Below, piece after piece: positions 17,370 to 25,775 of a DNA stretch of 40,447 nt. The notes beneath the pieces are model-generated. The model saw only the letters and a program-made list of their open reading frames with translations, did no database searches and was not told the origin of the DNA. How positions within the stretch are numbered: the first letter of the stretch is position 1; every line of letters starts with the position of its first letter. Where the stretch lies: positions 1 to 40,447 of the forward strand of contig JASGMM010000009.1 in assembly GCA_030156435.1 (NCBI GenBank), read 5' to 3'. The stretch comes from Clostridiales bacterium (GTDB taxonomy: Bacteria > Bacillota > Clostridia > Mahellales > Mahellaceae). A program made the translations under genes and the position numbers.

Positions 17370-18824
17370 TCATCTTTTATATGCCGACACTATATCTTCC
17401 ACAGTGGAAACATCTATCTTAGACATACATACAGGACACCGTCCAACTTTCATCAATATTTCTCCATAGCGCTCGGCTTTCTCATTTATTTCTTGCTCAA
17501 TCTGCGTTATATAGCGCTGTCCCTCCACTACATGCTTATCTACATCTTTGAGATGGCTGGATAAATCCCGTATTCTGTTCATCAATGCCATATATCGTTC
17601 GGTTTCCGATAGCATAGCTCGACATTTGTCGACTTGCTGTAATGCATCTTTAAGCGTTGCAGCCTTGCTTAATTCGGCATTCGATGTTTCAAGGCGTTTT
17701 TTTAATGTTTCTAAGCGCTTTAGATTCATAAGCGCATTCGATGCCGAATTGAGCCAACGCTGACAATCATCTAACATCTCCACCTTATGCAAAACTTCTT
17801 GCTGTTTTTTTATATCGCTATATACAGTCGTTAAAGCCAGGTTTATCTGAATATATTTATTGAGCAGACGGTTGGATGCCAATGCTTTCTCCACGCCGAC
17901 CTGTGCTTGAGGTAAACCTTGCATACTTTTTATTATCGCTATATCATGGGCAATATCGCTCTCGATGGCCAGCCATCTTCGATTTATATTTTTCAACACT
18001 TTAAGATTGGCCGTCAATGCCTCTACATTATGTATATGCTTCTCCATAACAGGTATAACATCGAGCCCGCTTAGAATCGCTTGATTCTGGAGTGATTCCA
18101 TTTCTATGGACTTTAAATTCCGATTTATTTCAGCAAGGCGATCCAAACGCGCGGTTAACTGGTCTAGGCGGTCTATACATCGACCTTCTTGCTCTATAGC
18201 TTGCTCTAACTGTGTAAGGTAATCGAATCGCTCTATAGACTGGCTCAGATTATCTATATCGCGATCCCATTGTTTTACCTGTTGCGACAGCCTCGTTATA
18301 TCAGTAACAGTACTTTGCATGGCCCGATCTATTATGTGTACGCCCACCAGACGGCCAAGGGCCTTGGCTCTCGTAGCCCCTGTTTCAGTCAGCATGAAAG
18401 GCCCTTCAAGCTGCTGCCCTATATTTATGCTAACAGCGTTGTTCTCATCCAATACTACTTTGCGTATGCCATGAGCATTCAATATCTCAGCCGGTATTTC
18501 ATTGCCAAAACCTTCAAACACCTGTTTCTGGCCATCCTGAGCTATTAAAATATATCGGTTATATGAGGAGGAACGCTCCCTCACTATAGTATAACCATTA
18601 GACATGCTCAGCGTTACCCGGCAGAAAGATGCTCCCTGTCTCATAAATTCCATGCCGCGCGGTTCATTATACAGCACCCACTTTATGGCCCTTATAATCG
18701 CCGTTTTACCGCTGTCAGAAGGACCTACAAATATATTAAGCCCTGGTGTTAAATCTAATTCTGTATGTTCATGCGATTGAAAATTCTCTAATAGTATCTT
18801 TTCAATATAATTAACTGCCATCAT
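17370..18824 (-). CDS. Rad50/SbcC-like ATPase, N-terminal half ending in a zinc hook
   Basis: A 484-residue protein that starts like Rad50/RecF-type ATPases (NYIEKILLENFQSHEHTELD), has Walker A GPSDSGKTAII at about 33-43 and a Q-loop region, and then runs for some 280 residues as helical arm. The arm appears to consist of four to five degenerate repeats of about 48 residues with the pattern 'LxxLxxINxxLxxI'. It ends with CPVC at 463-466, a Rad50 zinc-hook motif, only 18 residues before the stop. There is no signature or Walker B: those lie on the 16430-17092 product. The start codon shares one base with the nuclease stop (TAATG), so translation is coupled. Confidence 0.87.
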   Translation of the reverse strand: MMAVNYIEKILLENFQSHEHTELDLTPGLNIFVGPSDSGKTAIIRAIKWVLYNEPRGMEFMRQGASFCRVTLSMSNGYTIVRERSSSYNRYILIAQDGQKQVFEGFGNEIPAEILNAHGIRKVVLDENNAVSINIGQQLEGPFMLTETGATRAKALGRLVGVHIIDRAMQSTVTDITRLSQQVKQWDRDIDNLSQSIERFDYLTQLEQAIEQEGRCIDRLDQLTARLDRLAEINRNLKSIEMESLQNQAILSGLDVIPVMEKHIHNVEALTANLKVLKNINRRWLAIESDIAHDIAIIKSMQGLPQAQVGVEKALASNRLLNKYIQINLALTTVYSDIKKQQEVLHKVEMLDDCQRWLNSASNALMNLKRLETLKKRLETSNAELSKAATLKDALQQVDKCRAMLSETERYMALMNRIRDLSSHLKDVDKHVVEGQRYITQIEQEINEKAERYGEILMKVGRCPVCMSKIDVSTVEDIVSAYKR

Positions 18825-19807
18825 TACATCTCCGCATATTGTTCGGCTGCCGATATACGCCTCAATGCCTCTTTTTTTACTTCATCGCCTATATGCTCAT
18901 TATCGGCTACCTGTTGCACTATAGCCGACAGATCAAGGCGTTTGAACTCGCCCGCCGCCCCTATTTCCTGAAAGAATGTAGCCAGTTTCTGTTTTTTCAT
19001 CTGCTCCTGCTCTATGTATGTTCTATCCAACACTTCCATAGCAGGCTTGGCGCTTTTAAGGCATTCAAGCTTTACTGATATCCCCTCAGCTTTATCTATA
19101 TCCAAAATCAGTACTGCTGGCCATCGCTCCATTTCTGCCATGCTGCTGGTCATGCGTATAAGGCTGCCGGGATTTATAAAATATTTATCATTTACCCGCT
19201 TTATGCCGAATCCGGTATGAAAATGCCCGCTAAGCGTTACATCGGCTTCGGTATCGGCTATATCGTCTATAAGGGTGTAAGCTGCTCCTTCAAATATCCT
19301 CTTTTCCAACAACATTCCATGCACCATATGGACGGCGAAATCAACGTCAGCCGGCTTGGACACAGTATAATATTGTTTGCGCCGATCTTTATAATCTATA
19401 TCATACGTATAAGGTTGTCCCGTCAATTGTATTCGCACTGAAGCATCCTCGAATATAACAGGATTTGAGGGTTCTATTAACCTTACAACATTTACGCCGT
19501 CCAATAATCCTACCATGGTACGGCCTATGGTGGCCGGATTATGGCCGTATATATCGTGATTGCCAGCCACCCCGTATATAGGTTTGTCAAATTTCTGAAA
19601 TATGGCAGCGAATTCCCTGACTATGGAAGGCGAAATATCCGGGCGGTCAAAAAAATCCCCGCCGTGAAGCACTACATCCACATGCTGCTCATGCACGATA
19701 TCGCTTACTTCATTCAATTTGTTCTTTAACGTATCATATACATCGTCTAGCCTGCCCCTCGGAGCAGTACCGCGTATATGTGTATCGGTCAAAAAGAGAA
19801 ATCTCAT
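18824..19807 (-). CDS. Mre11/SbcD-like DNA repair nuclease
   Basis: A 327-residue calcineurin-like metallophosphoesterase with all Mre11 motifs in order: LTDTHIRG (DxH), LHGGDFFDRP (GDxxDR), VAGNHDIYG (GNHD), VHMVHG and SGHFHTGFG (GHxH). Together they build the two-metal site. The C-terminal 100 residues would be the ATPase-binding region. It should process DNA ends together with the ATPase halves encoded next. Its ATG overlaps the recX stop by four bases. It is shorter than classical SbcD (about 380-400 residues) and closer to the YhaO/Gp47-type nucleases. Confidence 0.9.
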   Translation of the reverse strand: MRFLFLTDTHIRGTAPRGRLDDVYDTLKNKLNEVSDIVHEQHVDVVLHGGDFFDRPDISPSIVREFAAIFQKFDKPIYGVAGNHDIYGHNPATIGRTMVGLLDGVNVVRLIEPSNPVIFEDASVRIQLTGQPYTYDIDYKDRRKQYYTVSKPADVDFAVHMVHGMLLEKRIFEGAAYTLIDDIADTEADVTLSGHFHTGFGIKRVNDKYFINPGSLIRMTSSMAEMERWPAVLILDIDKAEGISVKLECLKSAKPAMEVLDRTYIEQEQMKKQKLATFFQEIGAAGEFKRLDLSAIVQQVADNEHIGDEVKKEALRRISAAEQYAEM

Positions 19808-20277
19808 TTATCGCCCTCTGCACCTTCAACAAAAAAATTTTTCACTATAGCATACGCCATCGATCTATTAAAACCTCGGCGAATCAAAAAGGCCATAGCT
19901 TTGGGCATGGCCTTTTTATCATGTTTATCGAAACGTTTTTCTATAAGCTCACGAGCTATACCGCGCTCATCGATCTGAGCCTCGCGCCAAGCTTGATCTA
20001 TAATATCCCTATCTACTCCCTTGGCATAAAGCTCAGCGCATATAGCCGCATAACCCTTCGGGTTAAATCTCATGCGTTCTCTTATCCACATGTCGGCAAA
20101 TGCCGAGTCATTTATATAGCCCATATCCTGATATTTATTTATGAGATCGGATATATCTTCATCCTTACAGCCTTTATTACGAAGATACTGCTCTATTTCA
20201 TGACGGCTGCGTTGCCTATAGGATAAAAATTTGAGCAGAAGCGCTTCGGCGCTCGGCGGTTGAGAACGTTTTTGCAT
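19804..20277 (-). CDS. recX: RecX, modulator of RecA
   Basis: A 157-residue protein with the three tandem three-helix repeats of RecX: LLKFLSYRQRSRHEIEQYL, then DISDLINKYQDMGYINDSAFADMWI, later CAELYAKGVDRDIIDQAW and a final RGFNRSMAYAIV helix. RecX regulates RecA filament assembly. It begins 11 bp after the recA stop and its own stop overlaps the nuclease gene, so all five downstream genes are likely in the recA transcript. Confidence 0.92.
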   Translation of the reverse strand: MQKRSQPPSAEALLLKFLSYRQRSRHEIEQYLRNKGCKDEDISDLINKYQDMGYINDSAFADMWIRERMRFNPKGYAAICAELYAKGVDRDIIDQAWREAQIDERGIARELIEKRFDKHDKKAMPKAMAFLIRRGFNRSMAYAIVKNFFVEGAEGDK

Positions 20278-20288
20278 ATCAGCAATAA

Positions 20289-21326
20289 TTATTCGGCCGG
20301 CTCTTCGACTTCATCGACAGCCGATATAAGCTTTACCTTACCCAATTTATATTGTTCCCTTATTTTCTCTTCTATATCGCGGCATACCTCGGGATTATCT
20401 TTAAGAAACTGCTTGGCATTCTCTTTGCCCTGCCCTATCCTATTATCATTGTACGAATACCACGACCCGCTTTTTGATATAATGTCCTGGTCTACAGCCA
20501 GATCCAGTATGTCGCTTTCGCGCGATATGCCTTCGCCGTATATTATATCGAATTCGGCTTGCTTAAACGGTGGCGCAACCTTATTTTTAACTACCTTTAC
20601 CCTGGTATGGGTACCTATTACATCGGCACCGTTTTTAATAGTATCGGCTTTGCGCACATCCAGGCGTACTGATGCATAGAACTTGAGCGCCCTTCCCCCT
20701 GGTGTGGTTTCTGGATTACCGTAAATAACGCCTACTTTTTCGCGCAATTGATTTATAAATATGGCTACCGATTTAGACTTGCTTATAGCACCGGTCAATT
20801 TGCGAAGAGCCTGAGACATTAGCCTGGCCTGTAAACCGACATGGGCATCCCCCATCTCCCCGTCTATCTCGGCCTGTGGTACCAATGCAGCTACTGAATC
20901 GATGACAACCACATCCACGGCACCGCTTCTGACCAATGCTTCGGCTATCTCAAGGGCTTGCTCACCGGTATCCGGCTGCGATACTAAAAGATCATCTATA
21001 TTTACACCCAATCGTTTCGCATAGGCCGGATCCAGCGCATGCTCAGCGTCTATAAAGGCCGCTGTTCCACCGATTTTTTGTGCTTGAGCTACTATATGCA
21101 ATGCTACGGTGGTCTTCCCGGATGACTCCGGCCCAAATATTTCTACCACGCGACCTCTTGGTACACCACCGACCCCCAATGCTATATCGAGACTAAGTGA
21201 ACCGGTAGGTATTGCTTCAACATTAAGCCGAGCGGTATCATCACCTAACTTCATGATAGAACCTTTGCCGAATCGCTTTTCTATCTGGCTCAACGCTGTT
21301 TCCAGGGCATGTTCTTTTTCCATCAT
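20289..21326 (-). CDS. recA: RecA recombinase
   Basis: A 345-residue RecA. Walker [10 protein letters not shown] is at 65-73, with the conserved [16 protein letters not shown] and [20 protein letters not shown] loop segments and an acidic C-terminal tail. It forms the nucleoprotein filament for homologous recombination and activates the SOS response. The ATG at 21324-21326 (a second ATG follows directly) has AAAGGA 11 bases upstream. It follows cinA, a common Firmicute order, and heads recX and the Mre11/Rad50-like genes. Confidence 0.98.
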   Translation of the reverse strand: MMEKEHALETALSQIEKRFGKGSIMKLGDDTARLNVEAIPTGSLSLDIALGVGGVPRGRVVEIFGPESSGKTTVALHIVAQAQKIGGTAAFIDAEHALDPAYAKRLGVNIDDLLVSQPDTGEQALEIAEALVRSGAVDVVVIDSVAALVPQAEIDGEMGDAHVGLQARLMSQALRKLTGAISKSKSVAIFINQLREKVGVIYGNPETTPGGRALKFYASVRLDVRKADTIKNGADVIGTHTRVKVVKNKVAPPFKQAEFDIIYGEGISRESDILDLAVDQDIISKSGSWYSYNDNRIGQGKENAKQFLKDNPEVCRDIEEKIREQYKLGKVKLISAVDEVEEPAE

Positions 21327-21358
21327 CAGTTTATCAATCCTTTCGAACAGTCAATATA

Positions 21359-21372
21359 CCGAACGTTTGTTC
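21359..21372. promoter_or_regulatory. LexA (SOS) box upstream of recA
   Basis: CGAACGTTTGTTCA matches the Firmicute SOS operator (CGAAC-N4-GTTCG) with the central GAAC-N4-GTTC fully intact and one outer mismatch. It lies 8 bp downstream of the recA -10 box, so LexA binding would block transcription. Confidence 0.88.
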
Positions 21373-21380
21373 ACCTTTCT

Positions 21381-21409
21381 ATTATACCCCTTAGTTCTTC
21401 CAGCGTCAA
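21381..21409 (-). promoter_or_regulatory. Promoter of the recA operon
   Basis: On the minus strand TTGACG (21404-21409) and TATAAT (21381-21386) are exactly 17 bp apart. The -35 box overlaps the cinA stop codon (21406-21408), so the promoter is packed against the upstream gene. Confidence 0.85.
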
Positions 21410-22647
21410 TCGTTATTTTTGAGCAAATGCAGGCGCAATAGGTTCAGTGCTGTAAGCGCACCTATTTCTTTTATCCGCCTGCGATTGCCGTTAAACACAT
21501 GTTTGCTGCTATATGCTCCATAGCTATCCGCTATAGCCATATATGCCAAACCGACCGGTTTGGACGGCGTACCGCCATCAGGACCGGCTATACCTGTAAC
21601 GGCTAATGCTATATCAGCATGGCTGTGAGCCAACGCCCCTAATGCCATCTCCTCAGCAGTCTGTGGACTTACTGCTCCAAAACGATTCAATGTATCATTC
21701 GACACGCCCAATAACTCCATTTTGGCTTCATTACTATAAGTAACAAAGCCCCTATCAAACGCCATGGATATGCCAGGTACATCTGTCAATTTATCGGATA
21801 TAAGTCCACCTGTACAAGATTCAGCCAACGCGAGTTTAAGCTCACGTTCTATAAGCATACGGCCTACCACTTTGCTCAGCGTGTCATCATCCACACCATA
21901 TACAGCATCACCCAAACGCTGTCTTATTTGCCGCTCGACGGGATCTATCAACGCATAAGCATCCTCGCCTTTACGCACCCGCGCGGTGATACGCAATGTA
22001 ACATCGCCATGACCAACCAAAGGGGCTATCGTAGGATTGTCCTGTTCATCCAGTAAATCCTTGACCATTTCTTCCACTTTTGACTCACCTATACCGAATA
22101 TGCGGACCACCTTGGACACGATGGTATAATCCGAGCATTTCTGTAAAAACGGCACTACAGTTTCTTCAAACATAGGTTGAAGTTCCAAAGGCGGCCCAGG
22201 CAATACTATAAATATACCTTTCTCATGCTCTATTATTACACCGGGTGCCGTACCGTTGGGATTGGGTATCGGTATGCTTCCTTTCGGCAGCAAAGCCTGT
22301 TTTATATTATTATCGCTTACTTGTCGACCAGTGCGATTAAAATGTTCCTTAATATGTTGCAAGCTAGGCTCATGCATTTGTAGCTCTAAACCTAGAAATT
22401 CGGCCACTGTTTCTTTCGTTAGATCATCGACCGTTGGGCCAAGCCCACCAGTAGTAATAATGAGATCGGCCCTCTTTACAGCTACATTCAAGGCATCCAG
22501 CAAACGTTGCTTGTTATCTCCCACGACCGTATGATAGTATACGTTTATCCCTAACTCAGATAATCTCTGTGATATATACTGGGCATCGGTGTTGGCAATC
22601 TGGCCTAAAAGCAACTCGGTCCCCACGCTTATAATTTCACAATCCAT
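21406..22647 (-). CDS. cinA: CinA: competence/damage-inducible protein with NMN amidase domain
   Basis: A 413-residue two-domain protein. The N-terminal 170 residues are MoaB/MogA-like (GTELLLGQIANTDAQYISQRL, then TTGGLGPTVDDLTKE) and in this family act as a nucleotide pyrophosphatase. The C-terminal domain from about 250 is PncC-like (LALAESCTGGLISDKLTDVPG, later GIAGPDGGTPSKPVGLAY), which deamidates NMN in NAD salvage. The ATG at 22645-22647 has AGGAGGCAGAATTAT. Its own promoter lies upstream and the recA promoter overlaps its stop. Confidence 0.95.
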   Translation of the reverse strand: MDCEIISVGTELLLGQIANTDAQYISQRLSELGINVYYHTVVGDNKQRLLDALNVAVKRADLIITTGGLGPTVDDLTKETVAEFLGLELQMHEPSLQHIKEHFNRTGRQVSDNNIKQALLPKGSIPIPNPNGTAPGVIIEHEKGIFIVLPGPPLELQPMFEETVVPFLQKCSDYTIVSKVVRIFGIGESKVEEMVKDLLDEQDNPTIAPLVGHGDVTLRITARVRKGEDAYALIDPVERQIRQRLGDAVYGVDDDTLSKVVGRMLIERELKLALAESCTGGLISDKLTDVPGISMAFDRGFVTYSNEAKMELLGVSNDTLNRFGAVSPQTAEEMALGALAHSHADIALAVTGIAGPDGGTPSKPVGLAYMAIADSYGAYSSKHVFNGNRRRIKEIGALTALNLLRLHLLKNND

Positions 22648-22683
22648 ATAATTCTGCCTCCTGTTTAACCTTTAACCTTAATC

Positions 22684-22712
22684 AGTATAGTACAATCCGC
22701 ATAAATTGGCAA
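22684..22712 (-). promoter_or_regulatory. Promoter of cinA
   Basis: On the minus strand TTGCCA (22707-22712) and TATACT (22684-22689) are 17 bp apart, 36 bp before the cinA ATG. Confidence 0.7.
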
Positions 22713-22753
22713 TAACTTAACAATAATTTAACCAATTCACAGTACAATATAAA

Positions 22754-22775
22754 AAGGACCGCTTAAGCGATCCTT
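22754..22775 (-). terminator. Terminator after the S1-domain gene
   Basis: AAGGA-C-CGCTT/AAGCG-A-TCCTT forms a 22-nt hairpin with one mismatch and essentially no loop beyond the stem centre. On the minus strand it is followed by TTTTTATATT. It ends the division/sporulation transcript before the cinA promoter. Confidence 0.75.
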
Positions 22776-22811
22776 AAAAATTTATCGTTATACTTATTGG
22801 TATCCTCCCCA

Positions 22812-23204
22812 TTATACATAACGCCTGCTATATCCGCCGCGTTGCTTGGCCTCTTGATTCTGCTTCAAATCATTCAACCGTTCTTCGCTATCTTTTAAGA
22901 ATTGGGCCAGCCTATCCTCAAAGGATAGCGCTTGTTCTTTATTTTGGTTATTCATTGATACATTCTCTGGCTGTTTGGCTTTTTTTATAGATAAACGGAT
23001 CTTGCCGTCATCGCCTATCGACAATACCTTTACCCTAACCCTATCGTTTTCTTTTAATTGATCCTTTATATCAGCAACGTAAAAATCCGCTATTTCAGAT
23101 ATATGGACCAAACCTGTACTACCATCGGGTAATTTAATAAAGGCTCCAAACTTGGTTATTCCAGACACTGTGCCATCAACTATATTCCCCACTTGTAAGG
23201 CCAT
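22812..23204 (-). CDS. yabR: S1-domain RNA-binding protein (YabR/YugI-like)
   Basis: A 130-residue protein with one S1 RNA-binding domain at residues 4-75 (VGNIVDGTVSGITKFGAFIK, GLVHISEIAD, VKVLSIGDDGKIRLSIKKA) and a basic, glutamine-rich tail ending RGGYSRRYV. The B. subtilis homologue is next to divIC, as here. It probably binds RNA or ribosomes; its precise role is unsettled. The ATG has AAAGGAGGATAATCTC. The 100-bp gap to divIC may contain its own promoter, which I cannot place confidently. Confidence 0.88.
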   Translation of the reverse strand: MALQVGNIVDGTVSGITKFGAFIKLPDGSTGLVHISEIADFYVADIKDQLKENDRVRVKVLSIGDDGKIRLSIKKAKQPENVSMNNQNKEQALSFEDRLAQFLKDSEERLNDLKQNQEAKQRGGYSRRYV

Positions 23205-23308
23205 AAAATGAGATTATCCTCCTTTTTTATTTAACACTAATGTTTTATATACAATATAAAAATAACCAGCTCTATAATGGGGCATCGTCTTGCATCGACC
23301 TAAGGAAC

Positions 23309-23593
23309 TTATTTGTCCAATTCAGAATCATCTAGGTATCTCACTTCTCCATCTTTAACCATGCCAAGCTGCTCCCGCGCTACTTTTTCAATATACTCGT
23401 CGGTATTGGATAGATCGATTTGGCGTTCTAATCGTTGGTTTTCTTCCTTAAGCTCTGCTATCTGCTCAGAGATCTGCTGCTTTTGTGAACGTATGTAATT
23501 GAACTGCGTTTGTTGATTTATCAACATCGCAGACACATACCCTATAAACAAAAGCAACAAGCCTATGCGCAAAAACTTCTTTCGCTTTTTCAT
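23309..23593 (-). CDS. divIC: DivIC/FtsB-family septum formation protein
   Basis: A 94-residue bitopic membrane protein: a basic N-terminus (MKKRKKFLRI), one transmembrane helix (about 8-25), then an extracytoplasmic coiled coil (QKQQISEQIAELKEENQRLE) and the family's closing DEYIEKVAREQLGMVKDGE motif. It belongs to the FtsL-DivIB-DivIC complex of the divisome. Position between yabQ and yabR matches B. subtilis. Confidence 0.92.
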   Translation of the reverse strand: MKKRKKFLRIGLLLLFIGYVSAMLINQQTQFNYIRSQKQQISEQIAELKEENQRLERQIDLSNTDEYIEKVAREQLGMVKDGEVRYLDDSELDK

Positions 23594-23660
23594 TTTCCTC
23601 TCCAGCTTGTCTAATGTTTATATATTAATATATTCGCCACAAATCTCAAAAATCCTTCTA

Positions 23661-24044
23661 TTATTTAAAATTTTTATGCCTACTGTGAACAAATTTATAA
23701 GGCAACAGTAACAAATTAGTTAAGCTTTTAGATATAGTTGCTATTACTTCCATTATTTTGGTAAACAGCGCAATAAAATATCGGCTTACAACGAGAAGAT
23801 AACACATCCAACCTCCCCCGAAAGCAAGGAATAGATAAAATCGTATTTCTGCATAATTAATCTTAAAAAGCACATAGAAACAAAACAACGCGGTTACCAG
23901 CCAAAATAGCAGATCCAGTAAACCTATTATCACCTTAGACGGCCTGCATTTCCACCGGAATACTCTGTATAGGTCATACACAATACCTACTAGGAAACCG
24001 CATATGATCATAATACCAAAAACATATGTCTGCTCTATATTCAC
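23661..24044 (-). CDS. yabQ: Spore cortex biosynthesis protein YabQ
   Basis: A 127-residue membrane protein with three to four hydrophobic helices (MIICGFLVGIVYDLYRVFRW, then LLDLLFWLVTALFCFYVLF, then FGGGWMCYLLVVSRYF) and a basic C-terminus. YabQ is needed for cortex formation and sits in the outer forespore membrane. Its start overlaps the yabP stop by four bases, so the pair is coupled. Confidence 0.92.
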   Translation of the reverse strand: MNIEQTYVFGIMIICGFLVGIVYDLYRVFRWKCRPSKVIIGLLDLLFWLVTALFCFYVLFKINYAEIRFYLFLAFGGGWMCYLLVVSRYFIALFTKIMEVIATISKSLTNLLLLPYKFVHSRHKNFK

Positions 24045-24346
24045 TTGAACATCTTACCTAAAAAACCGGATGTTTTACCGTGACTATCTATTTTATCTGT
24101 ATAATTGAGCCCATCTATGTAACCCTCTACCATCAGCTCGCCATCGTCCAGGCTCAGTTTGTTAATATGAAGACCGGTTCCTTTTACTATTACATAACCA
24201 CCGCTGGTGGAAACGCTTATAATTTCCTCGTTAAAGCTTTCCACATCATTCACTCCAGTAATAGTCAGCCTCTCTCTATTTTGCATTACAACGGTATGAG
24301 GCATATCTTTCACGATCTTTTTAGGCTCTAGTTCTTTAGCGGGCAA
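24041..24346 (-). CDS. yabP: Sporulation protein YabP
   Basis: A 101-residue YabP/YqfC-family protein: NRERLTITGVNDVESFNEE, STSGGYVIVKGTGLHINKLS and the closing DDGELMVEGYIDGLNYTDK are the family core. It starts at TTG (24344-24346) nine bases after GGGAG; no ATG fits. A 7-bp inverted repeat (TAGTTCT at 24349-24355, AGAACTA at 24413-24419) lies just before this start. Confidence 0.92.
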   Translation of the reverse strand: MPAKELEPKKIVKDMPHTVVMQNRERLTITGVNDVESFNEEIISVSTSGGYVIVKGTGLHINKLSLDDGELMVEGYIDGLNYTDKIDSHGKTSGFLGKMFK

Positions 24347-24428
24347 ATTAGTTCTCTCCCTTCATAGCCAATTTATATTATCGATAAATGATATGCCTGT
24401 ACCAAAATATTTAGAACTATTGCGTGCC

Positions 24429-25403
24429 CTAATCCCACATTTTAACGATGTCTATCCCCTTATAGTAATACTTTATTATTTCTGAGGCAGTCTGACCATC
24501 TTCAGCCATTTTATATGCGCCCCATTGGGACATACCCACTCCGTGGCCATACCCTTTACCTTTTATGATCAACTCCCCATTTTTGTATACCAACGATGTG
24601 AGCAGGGTAGACCGCATCTTTGTACTGCCTAACACCAGACGCAGCTCGGGCACTGATACAACGGCGTTATCAAATTTTATAGCTGTAGCCCTGCCTGACG
24701 GGCCTCTGGCAACTACTTTGGCGGTATCAAAATCATTTATGTTTACATTTAAGCTATGCAAAGCTCTCAGCACCTCATTTTCAGAAAATGTAGCTTCCCA
24801 GGCTTTACTATTGGCGGGTGCTTTATCCGACTCCTGCGATCTTACTACCTGTATATACGGCGGCTCCTTCTCTTTATAGTTAAGCCCTTCTTTGGCTGTA
24901 GCGGTCATACCGCCAGAATGCGCATGAAACCATGTATTGGCGAAATGCCCATCGTATACGATAACCTGACCACGTGTGCTTCTGACAGCTTGTTTTATAT
25001 GATCATTCACAGCAGAAGGATTCCACGCTTGAGCTTCTTCTATATCCGTAGATACATCGGCGTTTCCATACCTTGAACCGCCTTTTTCAACGATAAAATT
25101 CAAGACGAAGCTGCGCGCTATAATGGCTTGAGCTGCTAATGCTTGTAGCGGCCAATCATTTTTCATCTCGCCTGCCACGACCGCTGCTATATAATCTTCA
25201 AACTTCATCTCGTCAACTATACCTTTATCTTTATCATAAACCCTTAAAATTGGCTCTGCATTGTTTCCCGTGCTTATTTTAGTCGGTATAGCAGGCTTAT
25301 CGGGTTGCTTCGGCTGCGTAAGAGGCTCGGGCCCAGGGCGAGCACATGATGTAAGAACCAATAATACAACTGCTATTATAACAAAATTGCGTTTTTTGAA
25401 CAT
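24429..25403 (-). CDS. SpoIID/LytB-domain protein, predicted lipoprotein
   Basis: A 324-residue protein starting MFKKRNFVIIAVV at the ATG at 25401-25403 (AGGAGGATTGTAGT). The signal peptide ends in VLTSC, so Cys20 would be lipidated and the protein anchored outside the membrane. The SpoIID domain covers most of the rest: FEDYIAAVVAGEMKNDWP, LAAQAIIARSFVL, then THSGG-like FHAHSGGMTATAKE and the terminal GKGYGHGVGMSQWGAYKMAE. SpoIID is a lytic transglycosylase of forespore engulfment. The true spoIID is usually a bitopic membrane protein beside spoIIQ, so this is a paralogue or variant. It sits between yabP and rqcP, an insertion relative to B. subtilis. Confidence 0.88.
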   Translation of the reverse strand: MFKKRNFVIIAVVLLVLTSCARPGPEPLTQPKQPDKPAIPTKISTGNNAEPILRVYDKDKGIVDEMKFEDYIAAVVAGEMKNDWPLQALAAQAIIARSFVLNFIVEKGGSRYGNADVSTDIEEAQAWNPSAVNDHIKQAVRSTRGQVIVYDGHFANTWFHAHSGGMTATAKEGLNYKEKEPPYIQVVRSQESDKAPANSKAWEATFSENEVLRALHSLNVNINDFDTAKVVARGPSGRATAIKFDNAVVSVPELRLVLGSTKMRSTLLTSLVYKNGELIIKGKGYGHGVGMSQWGAYKMAEDGQTASEIIKYYYKGIDIVKMWD

Positions 25404-25478
25404 ACTACAATCCTCCTCATGATATATACGATCATAGTATCTCAATAAACGCAATCTATTAAACACAAATTATAAATG

Positions 25479-25724
25479 CTATATCACTTTATATAATTCT
25501 GAAACCTGTTCTTTAGACGGCGATTCCACTACCTGCAATATTTGATAACGCATGACTCTGTCGCCAAACTGTATTTCCAGTACATCGCCGACCTTAACCT
25601 CAGCAGCAGCCTTAGCCACACGACCGTTTATTTTAACCCTTCCTTGATCACATGCTTGATTAGCAATGGTACGCCTTTTTATAATGCGTGAAACTTTTAA
25701 GAACTTGTCTAAACGCATCGACAT
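25479..25724 (-). CDS. rqcP: RqcP (YabO), S4-domain ribosome quality control factor
   Basis: An 81-residue S4 RNA-binding protein: MRLDKFLKVSRIIKRRTIANQA, VKINGRVAKAAAEVKVGDVLEI. RqcP works with RqcH on the large ribosomal subunit in alanine tailing. The gene sits between mazG/hup and yabP as in Firmicutes generally. It follows the hup terminator closely. Confidence 0.92.
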   Translation of the reverse strand: MSMRLDKFLKVSRIIKRRTIANQACDQGRVKINGRVAKAAAEVKVGDVLEIQFGDRVMRYQILQVVESPSKEQVSELYKVI

Positions 25725-25743
25725 TTCCCCTCTGAATAAAAGT

Positions 25744-25768
25744 AAAGCTGCGAATTACTCGCAGCTTT
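25744..25768 (-). terminator. Terminator of hup
   Basis: A perfect 10-bp stem (AAAGCTGCGA/TCGCAGCTTT) with a 5-nt loop, followed on the minus strand by ACTTTTATT. It lies 7 bp past the HU stop codon. Confidence 0.85.
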
Positions 25769-25775
25769 CGGTACA

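Noticed and set aside
23205-23308. tRNA genes between divIC and yabR, as found downstream of yabR in B. subtilis
   Set aside because: No cloverleaf-like arms or CCA-adjacent acceptor stem could be found on either strand.
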